Below are positions 8,540 through 16,984 of a DNA stretch of 64,000 nt, in pieces. The DNA lies in contig JBBQPZ010000018.1 of assembly GCA_038216655.1 (NCBI GenBank), positions 10,609 to 74,608 on the forward strand, given 5' to 3'. Both the position numbers and the translations under genes were made by a program. The notes beneath the pieces were generated by a model, which was not told the DNA's origin, made no database searches, and saw only the letters and a program-made list of their open reading frames with translations. Each line of letters opens with the position of its first letter. Position 1 is the stretch's first letter. The stretch comes from JAFDWR01 sp038216655. Its GTDB lineage: Bacteria; Armatimonadota; Fimbriimonadia; Fimbriimonadales; Fimbriimonadaceae.

Positions 8540-8767
8540 ATGACTCGGCGCCAGTTGAATTGGGTTGCATGGATGGTGTGGCTGGCGGTGGTGGGCATGG
8601 CGGCGATCCTCTTCTTCCCGACCTTCGCCTCTGACGATTTCGGGGGGAGGCCCCCCGTGGCATGCCTCTCCAATCTGAAACAAACGAGCCTCGCGACCAT
8701 CATGTACTCCGGCGACTACAATAGGATCGTATGGTACGTCGTCGCCGAAGGTTCACCGAAGTCGTGA
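8540..8767 (+). pseudogene. Truncated pilin-like copy 3
   Basis: The start MTRRQLNWVAWMVWLAVVG and the helix-proximal CLSNLKQTSLATIMYSGDYN match copies 1 and 2. The homology stops at residue 61, and the frame continues for 14 unrelated residues into the beginning of copy 4. About 95 C-terminal residues, including the cysteine-proline motif and the DGH tail, are missing. An internal deletion that fused the remnant to the next gene explains this best. Confidence 0.8.
8717..8722 (+). promoter_or_regulatory. -10 box TACAAT inside truncated copy 3
   Basis: TACAAT is followed by 8 nt and the ATG at 8731. The box lies in the codons for the last conserved residues (GDYN) of copy 3, at the deletion junction. 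Copy 4 may therefore have gained its own promoter. Confidence 0.5.
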
Positions 8768-9210
8768 TCATCACGATCGTCCTGCTCTTGGTCGCCTGGG
8801 TTCTGGTGCCCTCCCCAAAACCGGGCATCGCTTATCGAGCAATTTGCCTGACCAACCTGAGGCAACTGGCTGTCGCGATCGACATGTATGCTGACGACAA
8901 CACCAAGATGTATCCGCTCGCACCGCAATGGATGGACGCAACCCGTCCCTACGTGAAGTCCGACGACGAATTTCGGTGTCCGACGATATCGATCCAAAAA
9001 TCGGGCCCACGTTATGGGTATGCGCTAAATTCTATGATCGGCAGGACCAAGCCCATGCGGCCGCAAGACTTACCACTAGTCTTCGATTCGACACTGCTGA
9101 ACCGGAACGCCTGCGGCCCCATCACCACGCTGCCCCGGCCCGGGCGACACCATGGCAAGAGCTTCGTGGTGTACGCGGACGGGCACACTACGTCCATCGC
9201 GCCAGACTAA
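8731..9210 (+). CDS. Miniature pilin-like H-X9-DG-type protein, copy 4
   Basis: This 159-residue paralogue has a more divergent N-terminus (MVRRRRRFTEVVIITIVLLL). A basic stretch is followed by F-T-E and a hydrophobic helix, still resembling a prepilin signal without the Gly. It contains CLTNLRQLAVAIDMYADDN, FRCPTI and RHHGKSFVVYADGH. The start lies within the end of the truncated copy 3 frame, 37 nt before that stop. It precedes copy 5 by 3 nt. Function is unknown beyond the pilin-like architecture. Confidence 0.73.
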   Translation: MVRRRRRFTEVVIITIVLLLVAWVLVPSPKPGIAYRAICLTNLRQLAVAIDMYADDNTKMYPLAPQWMDATRPYVKSDDEFRCPTISIQKSGPRYGYALNSMIGRTKPMRPQDLPLVFDSTLLNRNACGPITTLPRPGRHHGKSFVVYADGHTTSIAPD

Positions 9211-9213
9211 GCC

Positions 9214-9785
9214 ATGACCCGCCGCGAGTTGACATTGATAGGGGTGCTGGCTTGTTTTGGGATCATGGTCGCGGTCGCCATCACTTTGTGGCCGGCATCT
9301 CCCCTTCACGCGTCGGAGAGGGCGGTTTGCCTCTCGAACTTGAAGCAAACGGGCCTCGCAACGATCATGTACGCGGGTGATTCGAACGACAAGTTGCCAC
9401 CCCCCGCAACGTGGATGGATGATATCCTTCCTACGTAAAGAACGAGACCATCTATCGCTGTCCATCCATGGGCGGAGGAATTCTCGGTTACGGATACGGC
9501 TACGCCCTTAACTCCGAGATCGCCGGCGCGAACCGAGCTAAAGTCCCGCATCAGGAAACTGTGATCCTGCACTTTGAATCGAACGACCTTGAACGCAGTG
9601 CCTGCTCGACGATCAAAACCCTCGCTGCGCCCCCTCGTCACCAAGGCAGCAACAACGTCGTGTACCTCGATGGGCATGCGAAGGCGATAAAGAAGTTGCC
9701 AACTCCGCAGTGGAGCATCAGGGCGGCCACACGGAGCCCACGCCTTCCCGGGGTTTGCGGTGCCACGGTTTGTCCGGAACTGTAG
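9214..9785 (+). pseudogene. Frameshifted pilin-like copy 5
   Basis: The first frame (9214-9438) encodes MTRRELTLIGVLACFGIMVA through MDDILPT and then meets a stop at the place where the paralogues read PYVK or EYVK. The next frame continues with VKNETIYRCPS, YGYGYALNSEIAG and RHQGSNNVVYLDGH. One missing base near 9432 explains the break. It could be a true mutation or a sequence error. The second part runs past the normal end into an R1 repeat, which supplies the last residues and the stop codon. This copy has the most pilin-like signal (ELTLIGVLACFG). Confidence 0.82.
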
Positions 9786-9822
9786 TTGCCCGAGACATCC
9801 AAACACCTCCAGGCAAGCCGTG
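9757..9822 (+). repeat. R1 unit, single copy
   Basis: A 66-nt unit starting GCGGTGCCACGGTTTGTCCG and ending GGCAAGCCGTG. It contains the stop codon of pilin-like copy 5. Confidence 0.8.
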
Positions 9823-9838
9823 CTCCTACGCACCGGTC

Positions 9839-9997
9839 GGGGTGGCACGGTCTGCTCGGGTCCTTCCCGTAAGCGTATCGTCATCGAATTTGGCAACCCG
9901 ACAGACCGTGGATTGGAACCAGGACCTCACGGTCTGTCGGGCGACCCTCAGCCCAGAAGAACCCAAGCCGGGTGCGCCCGAGCAGACCGTGCCACCC
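9839..9997 (+). repeat. Variant REP-like inverted pair, family R1b
   Basis: The outer arms (9840-9860 and 9977-9997) are a perfect 21-bp inverted repeat containing GGCACGGTCTGCTCGG. The inner arms CCCGACAGACCGTG (9897-9910) and its complement (9928-9941) are perfect over 14 bp. The layout matches R1 pairs but the arm sequence differs. The remaining gap up to 10033 shows nothing else. Confidence 0.87.
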
Positions 9998-10033
9998 ACT
10001 CTCTTTGCTCCGTCATCCCGAACCAACCGCCCC

Positions 10034-11950
10034 TCAATGATTCCCGACCGAAACCCCCGGCCAATCGTCCGACCGGAACGGGACCGCGGGGAAGCCGGCA
10101 CCGTTGTAGAGCGTCGCCATCGGGTTCGACTGCCACGCGTACCTCACGGCGACGGGTTGTTCGACCTGGGGGGAGGAAACGATGATTTCAAGGCCGGAGA
10201 TCCGCGCCGTCGCCCAGCGCCACCGATGGTCCGACCCCGCGACCGAGAACTCGCCTAGCGGCCCCTTGGCGACGAGCCCGCCATCGGTGTGGTCGAATGA
10301 GAGCCGCAGCTCTCGGCCCGCGACCTTCATCGACCGGAACGTTGGACCCGAGTAAGGGACCTTCATCCCGAACTCCAAAGCCAGCGCATTTGCGGCCAGC
10401 CGCTCGCCGACCGTGCGCTTGTCCTTCGGATGCACGTCGGCGGCATCACCGATGTCGATCGCGAGTGCCAACCCCGCATGTTTGGCGCGAGCTGCCGTCA
10501 TCGCCTGGGCTTCGCGGAGTTCGGCCCAGTAGTCATCGCCAGGTTCCGTCTTGCGCTCCTGGAAGTTGGCGAGGCTGACGATGTAGAACGGGAAGTCGCC
10601 CTGCCCAAAGTGCCGCCGCCAATCCGCGATCATGGCGGGGAGCAACTCGCGGTACTGATACCCGCGCCCTGCGTTGGTCTCGCCCTGATACCAAATTGCG
10701 CCCCGAATCGCGAGAGGCGCCACCGGGGCGATCATGCCGTTGAACAGCACGGAAGGGACGGTCGGGTTCGGCTCGGTGTCCCGCGGTTTGGTCGTCAACT
10801 TGGTCGCATCGAGCGAGAGCTTCGCTTGCCATTCGCCGGCCAAACCCACCCGCTTACCGTCACCGGCGTCGAGGTACAGGTCGGCAGCCGGAGATAGGAA
10901 GCCACCCGAGACCCGGGCGTTGAAGAGCCGAACGGTGATTACGTTCGTGCCCGGCTGCAGCATGCCCGGGGCGAGGTGATAGGACCGGGTTGCCCAATCG
11001 AAGCTCGTGGTCCCTACGAACTTCCCGTTGATCCACGTCGTGTACGTCTCGTTGATTTGGCCCAGGTTCAAAGTCGCCTCGCCAGCGGGGAGTTTGGCGG
11101 GAAGTTCGATCGACTTCTTGAACCAGACCACGCCGCGGGAAGAACCGAGGGGCAGACCGTCGATCCCGTTCGGGGCCGTAGTCGTCGGCCAGCGCGTATC
11201 TACCTTTTCCCAGTGGTCACGGCTCCCGAGGTCGTTGGCGAGGAGCCACAGATCGTTGTAGGTACCAAACACCGGCCCTTCGATCCCGGCGCGAGAGTCG
11301 ACCACACCTAGAGCCTCGTCGAAGTCTTTTAGGGGGCGTAAGGCTCGCTCGCTGGTCCACGCCTCCGCACTGGTCCCGCCCCACGCTATTTCCACCAGCC
11401 CGATCGGGACGTGGAGTTCCTGCTGGAGCTTTAGCCCGAAGTGGTAGCCGACTCCCGAGAATCCGCCCCAGCCGTCCTTTGCTACGTTCTCCGAGGTGCA
11501 AACCCGCCAAGGCGCTCCCGTCTCCACCCGGGGTTCGTACCCGACGTGCCTGGGCATCAGGCACAGGCGCATCTGGGGATGATTCGCAGCGGCGACTGCC
11601 GCCGCTCCGCCATGCGTCTGCGAAAGGCCGAACTCCATATTCGACTGACCGGTGCAAAGCCACACGTCGCCGACGAGCAGATCGTGCAGCACCACCGTCG
11701 ATGGCCCCTCGATAAGGAGTTCATAAGGACCGCCCGCAGGCGGAGGCGTGAGACGAGCCGACCACCGGCCATCCTCATCGGCGGTTCCCGTAGCTTTCTT
11801 GCCCCCAATCGAGACCTGGATCTTGGATCCCGGTTTGGCCCAGCCCCAGAAGGTGTTGGGCTTGTCGCGTTGGAGGACCATATGGTCGCCGAAGACCGGA
11901 CTGAGGAGAGGAGCACTCATGAGCACCGAGGAAAGCAGAAGGGTCAGCAT
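10034..11950 (-). CDS. Sialate O-acetylesterase family protein
   Basis: These SGNH-fold enzymes remove acetyl groups from sialic acid or plant glycans outside the cytoplasm. The 638-residue product has an N-terminal signal peptide (MLTLLLSSVLMSAPLLSPVF). FGDHMVLQRDKP follows, typical for this family, then LCTGQSNMEFGLS with the nucleophile Ser103 in GQSNM. Other family blocks are GLVEIAWGGTSAEAWTS, AIRGAIWYQGETNAGRGYQY and DIGDAADVHPKDKR, which carries the Asp and His of the triad. A jelly-roll insertion (about residues 270-400) is usual in this group. The ATG at 11950 is preceded by AGAGGTGG as a ribosome site. It stands alone, divergent from the propeller gene. Confidence 0.92.
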   Translation of the reverse strand: MLTLLLSSVLMSAPLLSPVFGDHMVLQRDKPNTFWGWAKPGSKIQVSIGGKKATGTADEDGRWSARLTPPPAGGPYELLIEGPSTVVLHDLLVGDVWLCTGQSNMEFGLSQTHGGAAAVAAANHPQMRLCLMPRHVGYEPRVETGAPWRVCTSENVAKDGWGGFSGVGYHFGLKLQQELHVPIGLVEIAWGGTSAEAWTSERALRPLKDFDEALGVVDSRAGIEGPVFGTYNDLWLLANDLGSRDHWEKVDTRWPTTTAPNGIDGLPLGSSRGVVWFKKSIELPAKLPAGEATLNLGQINETYTTWINGKFVGTTSFDWATRSYHLAPGMLQPGTNVITVRLFNARVSGGFLSPAADLYLDAGDGKRVGLAGEWQAKLSLDATKLTTKPRDTEPNPTVPSVLFNGMIAPVAPLAIRGAIWYQGETNAGRGYQYRELLPAMIADWRRHFGQGDFPFYIVSLANFQERKTEPGDDYWAELREAQAMTAARAKHAGLALAIDIGDAADVHPKDKRTVGERLAANALALEFGMKVPYSGPTFRSMKVAGRELRLSFDHTDGGLVAKGPLGEFSVAGSDHRWRWATARISGLEIIVSSPQVEQPVAVRYAWQSNPMATLYNGAGFPAVPFRSDDWPGVSVGNH

Positions 11951-12097
11951 CGAGAACCACCTCTGACCGTGCGCCCCGTTGCCCGCGGTCGATTACCCCG
12001 ACGTTACCGCACGCAGCCCAGAGACCATCAAAAATGGCAGACCTCCGACAATTCCGCCATCAGATGTCAAAAGAAAGACCGTCAGAATGGACAAGAG

Positions 12098-13168
12098 ATG
12101 ATTTCTTTGCTTGCTCTCGGACTCTTGAGTTTCCCCTCCCCCTACGGACCCGATTCGATGGCCCGAGAGGTCGATCCCGCCGAAACTCACCTCACCAACC
12201 TCCGCCAACTCACTTTCGGCGGACAAAACGCGGAGGCCTATTGGAGTGCCGACTGCAAGTACCTGACTTACCAGGCGCGCATCGACACCGGCGAGTATCC
12301 GGACGAGCAGGTTTTCTCGATGAAGGCGGACGGCTCCCAGAAGCGGCTCGAAAGCACCGGCAAGGGGCGTTGCACGTGCAGTTACTTCTCGCCCGACGGC
12401 AAGTGGCTTTACTTCAGCTCCACCCACGCCACCGAGCCAGGCGCGCAGCCGCAGGTTGACATGAGCAAGGGCTACGTTTGGATGATCAACCCGGCCTACC
12501 AGATGTACAAGATTCCCACCCACTACGAGGGGATGGCCCGTCACGAAGAGGGGTTCTTCAAGCCGGTCGTGCAGCACCCGGGTGCCTATGTTGCTGAGAC
12601 GACGATCGCCCCGAACGGCAAGTACATGGCCTGGACAAGCGACTTCGAGGGCGATCTGGAGATCTACCGCTCCGATCTCGACGGCAAGAACGTTAAGCGT
12701 CTGACTGACCAAGTCGGCTACGACGGCGGCCCGTTCGTGAGCTGGGATTCAAAGAAGATCGTCTATCGGCGCGACGCCTTCACCACCAACCAAGAGGCCG
12801 AGGACTACAAGGCGCTACTCAAGCAGCATTTGATCCGCCCGACGAAGCTCGAGATCTGGATCATGGACGCCGACGGTTCGCACAAGCAGCAGGTCACGCA
12901 CCTCGGCTGCGCCTCGTTTGCTCCGTTCCTCTCGCCGGACAACAAACACATCGTCTTCTCGTCGAATTACGGCGACCCGAAGGGTCGCGAGTTCGACGTC
13001 TTCATGATCAACGTCGACGGCACCGGCCTTGAGCGAATCACCCACACGAAGGACTTCGATGGCTTCCCGATGTTCACCAAGGACGGCAAGCACATCGTCT
13101 TCGCCTCCGACCGCTTCGCGAAGGTCAAGGGCGAGACGAACCTCTTCCTGGCCGACTGGAAGAAGTAG
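12098..13168 (+). CDS. Secreted TolB-like PD40 beta-propeller protein
   Basis: The 356-residue protein begins with a signal-like hydrophobic stretch (MISLLALGLLSFPSPYG). It then repeats the PD40 pattern: QNAEAYWSADCKYLTYQA, SYFSPDGKWLYFSS, TIAPNGKYMAWTSD, FLSPDNKHIVFSSN and MFTKDGKHIVFASD. Each is a propeller blade with SPDG.. IVFSS. Such proteins bind partners or substrates in the periplasm; TolB is the best known. No tol or pal genes are nearby, so it is not likely to be the Tol-system TolB itself. The start at 12098 is chosen because the frame upstream overlaps the divergent esterase gene. Confidence 0.85.
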   Translation: MISLLALGLLSFPSPYGPDSMAREVDPAETHLTNLRQLTFGGQNAEAYWSADCKYLTYQARIDTGEYPDEQVFSMKADGSQKRLESTGKGRCTCSYFSPDGKWLYFSSTHATEPGAQPQVDMSKGYVWMINPAYQMYKIPTHYEGMARHEEGFFKPVVQHPGAYVAETTIAPNGKYMAWTSDFEGDLEIYRSDLDGKNVKRLTDQVGYDGGPFVSWDSKKIVYRRDAFTTNQEAEDYKALLKQHLIRPTKLEIWIMDADGSHKQQVTHLGCASFAPFLSPDNKHIVFSSNYGDPKGREFDVFMINVDGTGLERITHTKDFDGFPMFTKDGKHIVFASDRFAKVKGETNLFLADWKK

Positions 13169-13203
13169 CCTTTGCGGGCGTTGAGGCGTTAGGCCAAATA
13201 CTC

Positions 13204-13334
13204 GTCATCCTGAGCGGAGCGCCGAGCCTTGGCGAAGGCAGCAGAGTCGAAGGACCCCGGATCCCTGGCACCCAAGTTTAAAATAAGGGTAGGGATCTGG
13301 GGTCCTTCAACTCGCAAGCTCGCTCGGGATGACA
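13204..13334 (+). repeat. Hairpin repeat, family R2 (GTCATCC ends)
   Basis: The element begins GTCATCCTGAGC and ends GCTCGGGATGAC, which are imperfect complements. Inside lies GGACCCCGGATCCC facing GGGATCTGGGGTCC. It fills the gap between convergent genes. Other copies lie near 32.8, 33.0 and 41.2 kb. Confidence 0.85.
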
Positions 13335-13335
13335 G

Positions 13336-14298
13336 CTACCCTTCCAAGTAAGAATCCAGCATCTTCCGCCGCGCCCTGGGCGAACAAATCGCCTCAATCT
13401 CACCCCGCGCCGCCACCCCCATCGAGGCACGCAGCGCCGCATCGTCCCGCAACCGCATCGCCTTCTCAAAGTAATCCTTAGAATCACCGCCGAGCAAGCC
13501 ACTCACTCCGTCCGTGATGTACTCGGTCGGACCGCTGCCTCGCTCCACGATCGCCGGTAACCCGCACCCCATCGCCTCTGCCACCACGCGGCCGAACGCC
13601 TCGTACCACCCGGGATCGGTGCGGTAGATGAACGCGCTGAGTGAGCGCAGGAAGTCTGGAGCGGACTCAGTCCCCATGGGCAAAAGCTCGATTCGTTCGT
13701 GCAGAACGTAGGGCGCCAGGCAGGTGCCCCCCATGATCCGCACCCGGCAACCCGCCTCCGCGAGGCGGAGGAACAGGGCCGGATCGTCCGGGTGGAACTT
13801 GGACGGGATATCGCGACTATGCCGCCCGACAACAAACTCCGTCGCCCCCGAAGAACCCGGCGAGAACGCCTCCAAATCGATCGGCGACGAATGCACAACA
13901 CCAGGAATCTCGGGCGTCAGCTTCCTTAGCCCATCGCATACATACACCACATCCACGTTCGGGTGTCCCGCCCGGGCCAGACCCGCGATGATCTCGCGCA
14001 AACGGAAGGGCTGGGCGGTGTTGACCATCACGATAATCCGGCCCTGAAAAGCCTGAATCCAACCCCCGATCTCGAAGAAGACCCCGACGAAAATGATCGT
14101 CCCATTCAGAGGGAAATTGGGCGAGCCCCGGACGATGCGCCGAAGCGGATACTGCCCGATGATCGCCGGGTCTGGCTCATCGACACTCCAGATCGACACA
14201 TCGCACAAGGGATCCAACTCGGTGAAGAGCCCGAGCGCCTCTCGCTCCGAGCCGCCGTAATAGTTGAGAAACGAGCTGACGATGTGAACGACGGGCAT
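13336..14298 (-). CDS. GT4-type glycosyltransferase
   Basis: The 320-residue protein starts MPVVHIVSSFLNYYGGSERE. This is the typical beta-strand and glycine-rich N-terminus of retaining GT-B transferases with a GGSE loop. The C-terminal nucleotide-binding half has YEAFGRVVAEAMGCGLPAIV followed by GPTEYITDGVSGLL, the EX7E motif region of family GT4 (group 1). Such enzymes add a sugar from a nucleotide-sugar to glycans or lipids in the cytoplasm. The donor and acceptor cannot be told. It is slightly short for the family (usually 350-400), chiefly in the N-terminal half. No other glycan genes are adjacent. Confidence 0.87.
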   Translation of the reverse strand: MPVVHIVSSFLNYYGGSEREALGLFTELDPLCDVSIWSVDEPDPAIIGQYPLRRIVRGSPNFPLNGTIIFVGVFFEIGGWIQAFQGRIIVMVNTAQPFRLREIIAGLARAGHPNVDVVYVCDGLRKLTPEIPGVVHSSPIDLEAFSPGSSGATEFVVGRHSRDIPSKFHPDDPALFLRLAEAGCRVRIMGGTCLAPYVLHERIELLPMGTESAPDFLRSLSAFIYRTDPGWYEAFGRVVAEAMGCGLPAIVERGSGPTEYITDGVSGLLGGDSKDYFEKAMRLRDDAALRASMGVAARGEIEAICSPRARRKMLDSYLEG

Positions 14299-14354
14299 AG
14301 GCGACCTTCGGCCAAGTATCCCAGAATCCCTTCCCGGTTGGGTCAATCGTGCTT

Positions 14355-14360
14355 TATACT
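14355..14360 (+). promoter_or_regulatory. Possible -10 box TATACT for the ATP-grasp operon
   Basis: TATACT lies about 60 nt before the operon, a longer leader than most genes in the window have. The -35 region is weak. Confidence 0.4.
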
Positions 14361-14418
14361 GCCCTTGCCTTTCCAAATTCACCGGCCGAGGCCGTCCGGT
14401 CGCTTGATGTTTTTGAAG

Positions 14419-15951
14419 ATGAGCGAACGGACCCAAACCCAACTCAGCGGCATGTTCCGCGGCTACGACACCGAAGGATTCTTCGACGAGATGTTCGGCG
14501 AAGATGGCCCTCGGCCGCACTATCGGAACCTCGTCGCCTCCCTCGGCGCGATGTCGCCCCGTGACTTTGAGGCCCGCTGCGAGCTCGCCGATCTGACCCT
14601 TCTCAACCAGGGGATCACGTTCACCGTCTACGGCGATCAGGCAGGAACCGAGAAGCCGTTCCCCGTCGACCTCGTTCCACGCATCGTCCCCGCCAAGGAG
14701 TGGGAGCACGTCGAAAGGGGGCTGTCTCAGCGAGTTCGGGCGCTTAATCTGTTCCTCCACGACGTCTATCACGATGCCAAGATTCTTGACGACGGCGTGA
14801 TCCCCCGTGATCTCGTTGTCAACGCCCCCAACTACCGCCGCAACTTCATCGGCGCGAACGTGCCCCACGACCTGTACATCCACATCTGCGGAACCGACCT
14901 CATCCGCGACGAGAAGGGGACGTACCGCGTGCTGGAAGACAACTGCCGCACCCCGTCCGGCGTCTCCTACATGCTAGAGAACCGAATCATCCTCACCCGA
15001 GTCTTCCCCTCGCTCTTCCGGGAGAACCAGGTTCGGCCGATCGGTGATTACACCAATCGCCTCCTGATGAACTTGCGACTGCTCGCTCCTACCGGGCGCG
15101 ACGACCCGACGGTCGTGCTCCTCACTCCGGGCGTGTTCAATTCCGCTTACTTCGAGCACGCCTTTCTCGCCCAGCAGATGGGGATCGAATTGGTGGAAGG
15201 GCGCGACCTGTTTGTCGACGACAACATGGTCTTCATGAAGACCACCCGCGGCCCCCAGCGCGTGGATGTGGTGTACCGCCGCGTGGATGACGACTTCCTC
15301 GATCCGCTCGTGTTCCGCCCTGAGTCGATGCTCGGCGTCGCTGGCCTCGTAAACGCGTACCGGGCGGGCAACGTCGGGCTTGCCAACGGCATCGGCACCG
15401 GAGTAGCCGACGACAAGTCGATCTACCCCTACGTCCCCGCGATGATCAAGTACTACCTCGACCAGGACCCGATCTTGGAGCAGGTCGAGACCTATGTCGG
15501 CTGGCGCGCCACCGACGCGGAGTACATGATCGACCACGTCGAGGAACTGGTGATCAAGGCGACCAACGAAAGCGGCGGCTACGGCATGCTCATCGGCCCT
15601 CAGGCGACCAAGACCGAGGCCCAGGAGTTCCGCGACAAGATCCGGGAGAACCCGCGCGAGTTCGTTGGCCAGCCCCTAATCGGTCTGTCGCGGCATCCCT
15701 GCTTCTGTAAGGATCACTTCGAAGGCCGCCACGTCGACCTCCGGCCCTACATTCTCGTGGGCGCGGACGACGTCACCATCGTCCCCGGGGGCCTCACCCG
15801 AGTCGCGTTGCGAAAGGGCTCATACGTCGTGAATTCATCCCAAGGCGGAGGGAGCAAGGACACCTGGGTGCTCGGCGACGCCCCACCAAGGGCGATCCAA
15901 TCTCAGGCTCAGACTCAGGCTCCAACTCCGACTCAGCGGGGTGAGCAGTAG
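14419..15951 (+). CDS. Circularly permuted ATP-grasp protein
   Basis: Members of this family (old DUF404/DUF407) are predicted to ligate amino acids or peptides with ATP. The 510-residue product has YDTEGFFDEMFGEDG near the start, then FLHDVYHDAKILDDGVIP and TYRVLEDNCRTPSGVSYMLE. Further conserved blocks are LLTPGVFNSAYFEHAFLAQQ and VIKATNESGGYGMLIGPQAT. It matches the CP-ATPgrasp family throughout. An alternative ATG lies 12 nt upstream at 14407. The last residues (SQAQTQAPTPTQ) come from a CTCAGA/CTCCAA hexamer tract and are not expected to be functional. The stop overlaps the alpha-E gene start by 1 nt. Confidence 0.92.
   Translation: MSERTQTQLSGMFRGYDTEGFFDEMFGEDGPRPHYRNLVASLGAMSPRDFEARCELADLTLLNQGITFTVYGDQAGTEKPFPVDLVPRIVPAKEWEHVERGLSQRVRALNLFLHDVYHDAKILDDGVIPRDLVVNAPNYRRNFIGANVPHDLYIHICGTDLIRDEKGTYRVLEDNCRTPSGVSYMLENRIILTRVFPSLFRENQVRPIGDYTNRLLMNLRLLAPTGRDDPTVVLLTPGVFNSAYFEHAFLAQQMGIELVEGRDLFVDDNMVFMKTTRGPQRVDVVYRRVDDDFLDPLVFRPESMLGVAGLVNAYRAGNVGLANGIGTGVADDKSIYPYVPAMIKYYLDQDPILEQVETYVGWRATDAEYMIDHVEELVIKATNESGGYGMLIGPQATKTEAQEFRDKIRENPREFVGQPLIGLSRHPCFCKDHFEGRHVDLRPYILVGADDVTIVPGGLTRVALRKGSYVVNSSQGGGSKDTWVLGDAPPRAIQSQAQTQAPTPTQRGEQ
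15902..15940 (+). repeat. CTCAGR/CTCCAA hexamer tract in the 3' end of the ATP-grasp gene
   Basis: Degenerate hexamers (CTCAGG, CTCAGA, CTCCAA, CTCCGA) fill the last codons. Similar tracts occur in mutS (6708-6731) and near 30886, 33212 and 40245. Confidence 0.7.
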
Positions 15952-16943
15952 TGCTGAGCCGCCACGCCGACTCCAGCTACTGGATCGGGCGCTACATCGA
16001 GCGCGCTGAAGCCACCGCGCGGATGATCGACGTCCACTACCACTTCGGACTCGAGAGCCCGCTCGTGGGGGAGGCGCTTCGCTGGTCGTCGATTCTCGCG
16101 ATCTCCGGACAGGAGGATGCGTTCAACGTGAAGCACACGCCGGATGAGGAGAACATCCTCCAGTTCTTCGCCTTCGACACGGAGAATCCGAACTCGATCT
16201 ACTCATGCATCCGGCTTGCCCGCGAGAACGGCCGCTCGATCCGCGACCAGATCTCCAGCGAGATGTGGAGCTGCCTCAACCGGCTGTATCTCGACTTCCG
16301 CGAGTGGAACGTCGATCGCGTCATGTCTGAGTCGCCATTCGCCTTCTTCGATTGGGTGAAGGGCGGTGCGCACCTGTTTCAGGGAATAACCAACCGGACG
16401 CTCATGATGGGCGAAACGCGCGACTTCCATGACACCGGAAGGTTCTTAGAGCGTGCGGACGGGACCGCCCGCATCCTCGACGTCAAGTACCACGACCTGC
16501 TGCCGAGTTTCTCAACGCCCAAGAAGTCCGGCAAGACGCCGGTCGTCGCGCCCGATCCCCTCTCCGTGGGTGGAGTCGTCGATGTCCACGGCTGGATCGC
16601 CGTGCTCAAGTCGGTCGGTGCGTTTGAGGCATTCCGCAAGACCTATCACCAAGGCGTCACCGCCGCGCGAGTGGCGGAATTCCTGATCCTCAACCCTCAG
16701 TTCCCCGCGTCGGTGCGGCACTCGATCGGCCGGGTAGATGGTTGCATCCGCCGTGTAAGCGGAAATCGCGACCTTGCGCCGATGAACAGCGCGGAGCGGG
16801 AAGTCGGGAAGCTCTACAACGATCTGAACTACCTGCGGGCCTCCGATATCATCGCCGAAGGGCTTCATGAGTTTCTCGACGACGTCCAGGAACGATGCAT
16901 AAAGATCGGTCTCGAAATCCACGACGCCTATCTCCAGTATTGA
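15951..16943 (+). CDS. Alpha-E domain protein (DUF403)
   Basis: The 330-residue all-helical protein starts MLSRHADSSYWIGRYIERAE, the hallmark of the alpha-E family. Other conserved blocks are SLNWHI-like REWNVDRVMSESP, TRDFHDTGRFLERADGTARI and NSAEREVGKLYNDLNYLRA. The family almost always sits beside circularly permuted ATP-grasp and transglutaminase-like genes. It is thought to work with them in a peptide-forming or peptide-modifying pathway, but its own reaction is unproven. The GTG start overlaps the ATP-grasp stop (TAGTG), so the two are translationally coupled. Confidence 0.92.
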   Translation: MLSRHADSSYWIGRYIERAEATARMIDVHYHFGLESPLVGEALRWSSILAISGQEDAFNVKHTPDEENILQFFAFDTENPNSIYSCIRLARENGRSIRDQISSEMWSCLNRLYLDFREWNVDRVMSESPFAFFDWVKGGAHLFQGITNRTLMMGETRDFHDTGRFLERADGTARILDVKYHDLLPSFSTPKKSGKTPVVAPDPLSVGGVVDVHGWIAVLKSVGAFEAFRKTYHQGVTAARVAEFLILNPQFPASVRHSIGRVDGCIRRVSGNRDLAPMNSAEREVGKLYNDLNYLRASDIIAEGLHEFLDDVQERCIKIGLEIHDAYLQY

Positions 16944-16984
16944 TTCGGGTCGGAATGGCCTTGAAATCCGTCTAAACAAAACGA

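Noticed and set aside
9760..10258. Open frames in the region after the pilin-like array
   Set aside because: They run through R1 and R1b repeats into the antisense of the esterase gene.
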